Assembly (NCBI GenBank): GCA_003696125.1
Contig: RFHZ01000269.1
Coordinates: 1-7,361, forward strand
Source of the DNA: Nitrospinota bacterium
GTDB taxonomy: Bacteria; Tectomicrobia; Entotheonellia; J063
Direction: 5' to 3'
DNA length: 7,361 nt
Under the pieces are notes generated by a model. The model did no database searches and had not been told where the DNA came from. It saw nothing but the letters and a program-made list of their open reading frames with translations. Positions 1 through 5,101 of this stretch are shown here, piece by piece. The translations under genes and the position numbers were made by a program. Every line of letters starts with the position of its first letter. The first letter of the stretch is position 1.

Positions 1-222
1 GACTCTCATCTGGTGTCTCTTCTATTCTAGCCGAGATGCCCAAGAAACTCAATCCATTTTTCCTGCAAAAGGGTATCACCCGCTGAGCTTCCCGTCAAGA
101 TCCAACTGTCCCCACCCCTCTCAGCCATCCTGCCAGGTCTCCTCTCCCCAGGCAGGACCGTTGTCCCCTGTCTGCAGGAACTCCCCCTGGCCTGGAAATT
201 GGAGGCAAAGGGAAAAATTCTC
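1..222. other. Non-coding region upstream of the OmpA-like lipoprotein gene
   Basis: No convincing gene is seen here. Reading frames that stay open are rich in Ser and Pro or use codons unlike the neighbouring genes. The stretch 121-240 is dense in CCTG/CAGG words. Within it, TCCTGCC (128-134) and GGCAGGA (151-157) form a 7-bp inverted repeat with a 16-base loop, which could be a weak hairpin. CCTGTCTGC (167-175) is the exact reverse complement of GCAGACAGG (229-237), and the second copy lies inside the promoter spacer. What lies further left is outside the window, so this may also hold the 3' region of another gene. Confidence 0.5.
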
Positions 223-251
223 TTGACAGCAGACAGGTATGCCTTTAAAAC
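223..251 (+). promoter_or_regulatory. Sigma70-type promoter of the OmpA-like lipoprotein gene
   Basis: A perfect -35 box TTGACA (223-228) is followed after 17 bases by TAAAAC (246-251), which matches four of six bases of TATAAT. Transcription would start near base 258, giving a leader of about 48 bases before the ATG at 306. The spacer contains GCAGACAGG (229-237), whose inverted copy lies at 167-175, so a repressor site is possible. The -35 match and spacing are strong and the -10 is moderate. Confidence 0.6.
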
Positions 252-292
252 AGATACTGCTTATGTGGGGTAGTATGGGTAATCGCTCAAGT

Positions 293-299
293 GGGAGGA
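293..299 (+). promoter_or_regulatory. Ribosome binding site that fixes the lipoprotein start
   Basis: GGGAGGA lies six bases upstream of the ATG at 306. An in-frame GTG at 291 would overlap this site and would itself have no good Shine-Dalgarno sequence, so the ATG at 306 is the preferred start. That choice also puts the basic residues of the signal peptide directly after the initiator. Confidence 0.75.
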
Positions 300-305
300 C
301 TGATT

Positions 306-1259
306 ATGGGCTCAAAACATGCCAAAAGACTTTTATTCGGATTGTGTCTACTGGTGGGTAGTCTCCTTATCGGCTGTGCCGGCATGGGCTATGCTCCGCA
401 ACGAGGGGTACTCTACGTGCACCAGGAGCTCCTCGATGCCGATCAGGCCCTGGCACAGGCCCGTCAGGCAGGCAAAGCCGCTGCCTGTCCTGATGAGTTC
501 AATGCGGCACAGAGCCTGAGAGACAAAGCGTATGAAACCTACTGGAAGTGTCGAACCCAGGAAGCCATTACCATGGCCAAAGAGGTGATCGCCAAGGTCA
601 ATGCCCTCTGCCCGGCCAAACCGACCCCGGTAGTACGGGCGGCACCGCTCGATTCGGACGGCGATGGGGTGACCGATGACCTGGACCAGTGTCCGGATAC
701 GCCAGGCGGGGTGGCTGTCGATGCCCAGGGCTGTCCCCTCGACTCGGATAAGGACGGGGTGGCCGACTATCAGGATCAGTGTCCGGATACGCCGGAAGGG
801 TTTGCCGTCGATGCGGCTGGCTGTCCCACCGACTCGGACAAAGACGGCATCGCCGACTATCTCGACCAGTGTCCCAACACACCGGCCGGAATCCCGGTCA
901 ATGACACCGGCTGTTTCACCAGACCATCGCTTCGCATCTTCTTTGACACCAATCGTGCAGAGGTCAAACCAGAATACATGCCGGAAATCGAAAAGTTCGC
1001 CCAGTTCCTCCAGCAACATCCTATAGTCAAGGTAGAGATCCAGGGGAACACAGACAGCCGGGCCTCCTCCCGCTACAATGAAGATCTCTCGCGGCGTAGA
1101 GCCGAAGCGGTGCAGAAGATCTTCGTCGAGCAGTACAACATCGATCCGAAGCGCATCACGGTCAAATGGTTTGGTGAAACCAATCCTATTGCCTCTAACG
1201 ATACGGCAGAGGGCAAGGCGAAAAACCGCCGCGTAGATGTCCTCACCTCCCTCTTCTAG
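306..1259 (+). CDS. OmpA-family outer-membrane lipoprotein with thrombospondin type 3 repeats
   Basis: Predicted 317-residue lipoprotein anchoring the outer membrane to the peptidoglycan. Residues 1-23 form a lipoprotein signal peptide: basic K4/H5/K7/R8, a hydrophobic core, then lipobox L-I-G-C with Cys24 as the lipidation site. Residues 36-103 are a helical segment with three cysteines (61, 82, 102). Residues 116-205 hold three 30-residue Asp-rich repeats of the DxDxDGxxD...QCP...GCP type, which in the TSP3 family bind calcium. Residues 209-317 are an OmpA C-terminal domain. Asp250 (in GNTDSR) and Arg265 (in LSRRRAEAV) align with E. coli OmpA D271 and R286, which bind diaminopimelate. No beta-barrel is present, so this is a Pal/OmpA-like lipoprotein and not a porin. 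It has its own promoter, converges on the cluster to its right, and shows no tolB/tolA neighbours, so it is not called pal. Family assignment is firm; the cellular role is inferred. Confidence 0.93.
   Translation: MGSKHAKRLLFGLCLLVGSLLIGCAGMGYAPQRGVLYVHQELLDADQALAQARQAGKAAACPDEFNAAQSLRDKAYETYWKCRTQEAITMAKEVIAKVNALCPAKPTPVVRAAPLDSDGDGVTDDLDQCPDTPGGVAVDAQGCPLDSDKDGVADYQDQCPDTPEGFAVDAAGCPTDSDKDGIADYLDQCPNTPAGIPVNDTGCFTRPSLRIFFDTNRAEVKPEYMPEIEKFAQFLQQHPIVKVEIQGNTDSRASSRYNEDLSRRRAEAVQKIFVEQYNIDPKRITVKWFGETNPIASNDTAEGKAKNRRVDVLTSLF
651..920 (+). repeat. Three tandem 90-bp repeats encoding thrombospondin type 3 units
   Basis: Units start at 651, 741 and 831, each beginning GA(T/C)TCGGA. The stretch CAGTGTCCGGATACGCC recurs exactly 90 bases apart in units 1 and 2 and is altered in unit 3. 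Each unit encodes an Asp-rich loop and two cysteines (129/143, 159/173, 189/203), probably disulphide-paired in the periplasm. The near-identity of units 1 and 2 suggests recent duplication or homogenisation and makes unit number a likely site of variation. Confidence 0.85.
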
Positions 1260-1265
1260 AGAAAC

Positions 1266-1303
1266 AGAGGTCCCTTGCGGCTCTAATGCTGTAAGGGACC
1301 TCT
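1266..1303. terminator. Bidirectional hairpin between convergent genes
   Basis: AGAGGTCCCTT (1266-1276) and AAGGGACCTCT (1293-1303) pair perfectly over 11 bp. Pairing can continue inward through five more pairs, two of them G-U, to a six-base loop. The hairpin starts six bases after the stop of the lipoprotein gene (1259) and three bases past the stop of the DapA-like gene (1307), so it can serve both. No clear U-tract follows in either direction: the minus side reads GTTTCTCT and the plus side ACCTCAG. It may therefore rely on Rho or act partly as an mRNA 3' stabiliser. Confidence 0.75.
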
Positions 1304-1306
1304 ACC

Positions 1307-2185
1307 TCAGAGCAGGTTGCTCGCCTGCAGGGCCTCGCGAATACGGGTCCGCTCTTCCTCACTCGCCGGCTGCATCGGGGCTCGGGGCCAGCCGGCTCTC
1401 TGCCCCTGGAGCTCCATGGCGGCCTTGACCCGGGCAGGGAGATTGGGTCCCCTCAACGCCATCCAGATCTGGAACAGTCTCCGGTGTAAGGCTTGCGCTT
1501 CCGTATGCTTTCCCTCCTCTACCGCCTTCCAGAGGGCAACACTCAACTGCGGTACGGCGGTCAGGATGGCGGCGATGGCCCCGTGCGAGCCGAGGGCAAA
1601 GCAGGGGTACAGGAGATCATCCACGGCGGCAAAGACCAGGCCTCGCTCCTCCAGGCGGAGGAGCAGTTCGGCCAGGGCATGCATGTCGCCAGCGCTCTGC
1701 TTTACCCCGATCACCGGCTCGACTTCGGTAATGATCCGGGTGAGGAGAGCCGGAGAAGCATAGGCCCAGGGAACGACGTTATAGATGAGGATGGGGAGTC
1801 CCACCGCGTCGCCGATCGTGGCATAGTAGCGGTACATCTCCTCCTCATTGGGCGGGAAGAGGTAGTGCACCGGAGTGATCTGCAAGGCAGCCACCCCCAG
1901 ATCCTGTACCGCCTTTCCCCGCTCGATGACGGCACGGGTAGAATCGGCAATGATGCCGGCCACCACCGGGATCTGTCCCTTGACCTCCTCGACCGCAATG
2001 GCCGTCAACCGCCGGGCCTCGTCAAGGGTGAGGGTATGGCCTTCCCCGGTACTTCCCCCCACCGCCAATCCGTGTACACCTGCGGCCAGGAGATAGCGGA
2101 CTTCTTCTCGAAAGGCCTCTTCATCCACCTCCCCCTTCTCATCAAAAGGGGTGGTCATGGGGGGGATAATGCCTCGTAACTGCAT
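1307..2185 (-). CDS. DapA-superfamily (dihydrodipicolinate synthase/N-acetylneuraminate lyase family) protein
   Basis: A 292-residue TIM-barrel, class I aldolase-type enzyme of normal DapA length. The pyruvate carboxylate-binding loop is GGSTGEG (43-49). Tyr135 in LIYNV matches the catalytic E. coli DapA Tyr133, and Lys162 in GVKQSAGD matches Schiff-base Lys161. A pyruvate-type 2-oxo acid substrate and Schiff-base chemistry are therefore expected. However, the E. coli YNVPSRTG motif is replaced by YNVVPWAYAS, so the Arg138 that holds aspartate semialdehyde is absent, and the Tyr106-Tyr107 region reads TPVHY. It is probably not the lysine-pathway enzyme; a 2-keto-3-deoxy-acid aldolase or dehydratase-like role is possible but unproven. 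The start at 2185 follows AAAGGAGGA with good spacing and begins MQLRGIIPPM, the usual DapA N-terminus; the frame is open further upstream but lacks family similarity there. It is the last gene of the operon, 13 bases after argC. Confidence 0.88.
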   Translation of the reverse strand: MQLRGIIPPMTTPFDEKGEVDEEAFREEVRYLLAAGVHGLAVGGSTGEGHTLTLDEARRLTAIAVEEVKGQIPVVAGIIADSTRAVIERGKAVQDLGVAALQITPVHYLFPPNEEEMYRYYATIGDAVGLPILIYNVVPWAYASPALLTRIITEVEPVIGVKQSAGDMHALAELLLRLEERGLVFAAVDDLLYPCFALGSHGAIAAILTAVPQLSVALWKAVEEGKHTEAQALHRRLFQIWMALRGPNLPARVKAAMELQGQRAGWPRAPMQPASEEERTRIREALQASNLL

Positions 2186-2190
2186 AGCCT

Positions 2191-2199
2191 TCCTCCTTT
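2191..2199 (-). promoter_or_regulatory. Ribosome binding site of the DapA-like gene
   Basis: On the minus strand AAAGGAGGA lies five bases before the ATG at 2185 and touches the argC stop codon (2199-2201). This close spacing suggests translational coupling with argC and supports the shorter start over upstream in-frame codons inside argC. Confidence 0.75.
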
Positions 2200-3260
2200 C
2201 ACGGATAGAAACCTGGACGATCCAGCCCCATCTCTTCCGGGAAGCCGAACATGACGTTGAGGTTCTGCAGGGCACTTCCGGCCTGACCCTTCACCAGGTT
2301 GTCGATCCAGGAGACAATGACCAGGCGGCCATTGCGGTCGTCTACGGTGAGGGAGATATCGCAGAAGTTGCTGCCGATGACCGATTTCAATCCGGCACAG
2401 GAGCCCGGGGGACGCATCCGCACAAAGGGGGATCCGGCATAAAAGCGGGTATAGAGGTCTTGCAGCGTTTCTATTTTCACCTGCTGGCGGAGCGTGGCAT
2501 AGATGGTGCAGATAATGCCGCGGGTCACCGGGATCAGGTGAGGGACAAAGGTCAGAGAGACCCGCTCTCCGGCAAGGAGGGAGAGCACCTCCTCCATCTC
2601 CACACTGTGCTGGTGCTGGGCGATACGATATGCAGCCACATTCTCGTTGCGCTCAGGGAAATGGTGCAGGGCACTCGGCTTTTTCCCTGCCCCGGAGATC
2701 CCGGTCTTGCCATCACAGACGATCGAGCTGAGCTCAACCAGGTGTTCCTTCACCACCGGGGCCAGCCCCAGGATCGCTGCCACGGCAAAGCAACCAGGAT
2801 TCCCCACCAGCCTGGCCTCCCGGATCTGTTCCCGGAAGAGCTCGGGCAGTCCATACGTCGCCTGGGCGAGCAGATCGGGAGCGGCATGAGGCAGCCCGGC
2901 CGTTTTGGGATGAAACCTGGCGTACGCCGCATAGACCTGGGGATCACGGAAGCGGAAGTCTCCGCTGAAATCGATCAGGGCCGCTCCCCGCTCCAGAACC
3001 CGTTTCGCGTACTGCATCCCTACCCGATCCGGGGTGGAGCAGATCACCACATCGACCCCTTCCCCTATCCGCTCCGGATCACTCTCCTCGACCACACGAT
3101 CACAGAAGCCCTGCAGATGCGGGAAATAAGAGGAGAGAGGTTGCCCCACATCCTGCTTCCCCATCAGGCTCGTGATCTCTACCTCGGGGTGCCGCAGGAG
3201 TAGCTCGACTATACCGACTCCCCCGTACCCGGTGGCACCAACAACCTGTGCTCGGATCAC
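2199..3260 (-). CDS. argC: N-acetyl-gamma-glutamyl-phosphate reductase
   Basis: A 353-residue cytoplasmic enzyme that reduces N-acetylglutamyl-5-phosphate to N-acetylglutamate semialdehyde with NADPH, the third step of arginine synthesis. The N-terminus carries the nucleotide-binding loop GATGYGG (8-14). Catalytic Cys157 is in GNPGCF, followed by GKTGISGAGK (184-193), the HQHSVEME segment (216-223, with the expected active-site His) and HLIPVTRG (241-248). Length is typical. The usual Tyr after the catalytic Cys is Phe. The start is GTG at 3260, preceded at eight bases by GGGGAGGG, and gives the standard short lead-in MIRAQVVGATG. It begins 17 bases after the CoA ligase stop and ends 13 bases before the DapA-like start. 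No argB, argJ or argD lies nearby, so the arginine role rests on sequence alone; a LysY-like role on another acyl-phosphate is less likely. Confidence 0.93.
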   Translation of the reverse strand: MIRAQVVGATGYGGVGIVELLLRHPEVEITSLMGKQDVGQPLSSYFPHLQGFCDRVVEESDPERIGEGVDVVICSTPDRVGMQYAKRVLERGAALIDFSGDFRFRDPQVYAAYARFHPKTAGLPHAAPDLLAQATYGLPELFREQIREARLVGNPGCFAVAAILGLAPVVKEHLVELSSIVCDGKTGISGAGKKPSALHHFPERNENVAAYRIAQHQHSVEMEEVLSLLAGERVSLTFVPHLIPVTRGIICTIYATLRQQVKIETLQDLYTRFYAGSPFVRMRPPGSCAGLKSVIGSNFCDISLTVDDRNGRLVIVSWIDNLVKGQAGSALQNLNVMFGFPEEMGLDRPGFYP

Positions 3261-3277
3261 CGTCCTGTCCCTCCCCT

Positions 3278-4903
3278 TCAGTGAATGCGTTTCTCATACC
3301 CGGCCCATTCCTTCTCCCGCAGGAGATACTTCTGGATCTTCCCGGTCGAGGTCTTGGGTAGTTCCCCAAACTCGACCGCCTTGGGACACTTGAAGTGGGC
3401 CAGATGTTCCCGGCAGAAGGTGATGATCTCCTCTTCGGTGGCCGTCATCCCCGGCTTTAAAGTGACAAAGGCTTTGGGAACCTCCCCCCATTTGTCATCC
3501 GGAATGGCGATCACCGCCACCTCCAGCACGGCCGGATGTCTGGCGATGGTCTGCTCCACCTCGATGGTGGAGATATTCTCTCCTCCGCTGATGATGATAT
3601 CCTTTTTGCGATCGCGAAGCTCGATATATCCATCCGGGTGCATCACGCCGAGGTCTCCACTATGAAACCAGCCCCCCCGAAACGCCTCTGCCGTTGCTTC
3701 TGGCTGCTTAAAATACCCCTTCATCACGTTATTCCCCCGCATGACCACCTCACCCATCGTGGTACCGTCGGCAGGCACATCCCGCATCTGCTCATCCACC
3801 ACCCGCAGATCGGTCCCGGCAATGATGTACGGGACCCCCTGACGTGCCTTCTTGCGGGCGCGCTCCTCGGGAGACAGGGCATCCCACGGTGCCTGCCACT
3901 CGCAGACGGTATGCGGTCCATAGGTTTCGGTAAGCCCGTAAACATGGGTGACCTCTGCCCCTAACTCCTCCATCTTCTGCAGGATGGTAGGGGAAGGGGG
4001 AGCGGCAGCGGTAACAACGCGGAGAGGATAGTCAAGCCTGAAGCCCTGGGCTGCCGGGTGATTGACCAGGGAGATGAGCACGGTCGGGGCACCACAGAAG
4101 TGGGTCACCCGCTCCTGCTGGATCAGGGCAAAGACCGCTGCCGGATCGAACTTGCGCAGGCAGACATGGGTACCGCCGATGGCGGTCACCCCCCAGGTAA
4201 AGCACCAGCCATTGCAGTGGAACATGGGAAGGGTCCAGAGGTAGACGCTGTCGCTGTTCATCCCGGTCTCCAGCACCTCCCCCAGGGCGTTGAGATAGGC
4301 CCCCCGATGGTGGTACATGACCCCTTTGGGTCGTCCGGTAGTGCCGCTGGTGTAGTTGATGGAGATCAGATCATACTCGTCCTGCAGAGACCAGGCGATC
4401 GGCTCCGGGCTCCCGCTTTGCAAGAATTCCTCGTACTCCGGTCCCTCCAGCCCCGACTCCTCCTCGTCTGCTATGTTGACAAAGGTCCTGGTAAACTCGA
4501 GTTTTTCCCGAATCGGCTCGATGAGCGAGGCAAAGGCGGTATCGACGAAAAGGACTTTGGCTTCTGCATGATTGAGGATATAGGCGATCTCATCCGGACT
4601 GAGCCGGATGTTGATGGCCACCAGCACTCCTCCGGCAAAGGGAACCCCGAAATGGGCCTCGAGCATCGGAGGGATATTGGGGGCCAGGAAGGCCACCCGG
4701 TCATCCTTCTGGATACCGATCCGGCGGAGGGCATGGGCCAGCCGGTAAACCCGCGCCTGAAATTCCTGATAAGTATACCGGGTCTCCCCATACACCACGG
4801 CTGTCTTGTCCCGAAAGACGGCAGCGCTGCGCTCTAAAAAGACCAGCGGGGTTAAGGGAGTAAAGTAGACCGGTTCTGGACCTTGCTTTTGCGATCCTTC
4901 CAT
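3278..4903 (-). CDS. Acyl-CoA ligase (AMP-forming), medium/short-chain acyl-activating type
   Basis: A 541-residue member of the ANL adenylating superfamily. It activates a carboxylic acid with ATP to an acyl-adenylate and transfers it to CoA. Motifs in order: phosphate-binding loop YTSGTTGRPKG (184-194), LPMFHCNGW (225-233), VYGLTETYG (321-329), ATP-ribose Asp417 in HSGD, hinge region DRKKD (431-435), SGGENIS (439-445), and catalytic Lys522 in PKTSTGK. The FHCNGW and SGGENIS signatures are typical of the AlkK / DmdB / plant peroxisomal AAE branch, which takes short- to medium-chain or substituted acids; the exact acid cannot be read from sequence. There is no signal peptide. The ATG at 4903 follows AAGGGGG at about six bases. 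It is the first gene of the cluster with argC and the DapA-like gene. Public pipelines might call such a protein long-chain fatty-acid-CoA ligase. Confidence 0.9.
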   Translation of the reverse strand: MEGSQKQGPEPVYFTPLTPLVFLERSAAVFRDKTAVVYGETRYTYQEFQARVYRLAHALRRIGIQKDDRVAFLAPNIPPMLEAHFGVPFAGGVLVAINIRLSPDEIAYILNHAEAKVLFVDTAFASLIEPIREKLEFTRTFVNIADEEESGLEGPEYEEFLQSGSPEPIAWSLQDEYDLISINYTSGTTGRPKGVMYHHRGAYLNALGEVLETGMNSDSVYLWTLPMFHCNGWCFTWGVTAIGGTHVCLRKFDPAAVFALIQQERVTHFCGAPTVLISLVNHPAAQGFRLDYPLRVVTAAAPPSPTILQKMEELGAEVTHVYGLTETYGPHTVCEWQAPWDALSPEERARKKARQGVPYIIAGTDLRVVDEQMRDVPADGTTMGEVVMRGNNVMKGYFKQPEATAEAFRGGWFHSGDLGVMHPDGYIELRDRKKDIIISGGENISTIEVEQTIARHPAVLEVAVIAIPDDKWGEVPKAFVTLKPGMTATEEEIITFCREHLAHFKCPKAVEFGELPKTSTGKIQKYLLREKEWAGYEKRIH

Positions 4904-4935
4904 TTTCCACCCCCTTTCCAGAGTACGATGTCCCC

Positions 4936-5013
4936 AAACTCCCAGAGGAGTTTCCTCTCTCCGGTGTATTCCCCTCGTTACCGGGTGGGTTCCTTCCTTA
5001 TCTCCTCAGCCAT
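4936..5013 (-). promoter_or_regulatory. Possible structured leader of the CoA ligase-argC operon
   Basis: On the minus strand two overlapping hairpins can form. AGAGGA/TCCTCT (4958-4953 with 4949-4944) has loop AAC. AAACTCC/GGAGTTT (4953-4947 with 4942-4936) has loop TCTG. They share bases and exclude each other. Just upstream is an 11-codon frame, MAEEIRKEPTR (5013-4978), without a clear ribosome binding site. The arrangement resembles an attenuator, but no U-tract follows the second hairpin and no promoter was found between 4904 and 5035. Confidence 0.25.
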
Positions 5014-5035
5014 GGCTTTGATTTCGATAAGGAGA

Positions 5036-5075
5036 GGGGACGAGGTCCTCTGATCTCTCACAGGACCTCATCCCC
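5036..5075 (-). terminator. Hairpin terminator of acs
   Basis: In the minus-strand transcript GGGGATGAGGTCCT (5075-5062) pairs with AGGACCTCGTCCCC (5049-5036) over 14 bp with a single G-U pair and a 12-base loop. It starts 26 bases after the acs stop codon. The sequence beyond it, TCTCCTTATCG, has only scattered U residues, so this is a strong stem without a classic U-tract. It separates acs from the CoA ligase operon. Confidence 0.75.
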
Positions 5076-5101
5076 CAGAACAGATCGCCGGCATACCCGC
5101 T

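Noticed and set aside
27-128. A 33-codon minus-strand frame starting MAERGGDSWILTG with GAGGAG ten bases upstream
   Set aside because: The spacing is long, the frame is open well upstream of the ATG, and AGG, TTG, AGT and TCA codons are unlike the neighbouring genes. No promoter was found, so it is most likely chance.
348-1019. A 223-codon minus-strand frame opposite the lipoprotein gene
   Set aside because: Its repeated segments are simply the reverse reading of the TSP3 repeats on the plus strand.
2186-2275. Longer N-terminus for the DapA-like protein, starting inside argC
   Set aside because: The extra 30 residues are unlike DapA proteins and overlap the argC C-terminus, and a strong ribosome binding site directly precedes the ATG at 2185.
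2151-3203. A 350-codon plus-strand frame opposite argC
   Set aside because: ArgC on the other strand has its catalytic Cys and nucleotide loop; the opposite frame has low-complexity composition and no family features.
4058-4837. A 259-codon plus-strand frame opposite the acyl-CoA ligase
   Set aside because: It is a shadow of a well-supported ANL enzyme, with no convincing ribosome binding site or domain.
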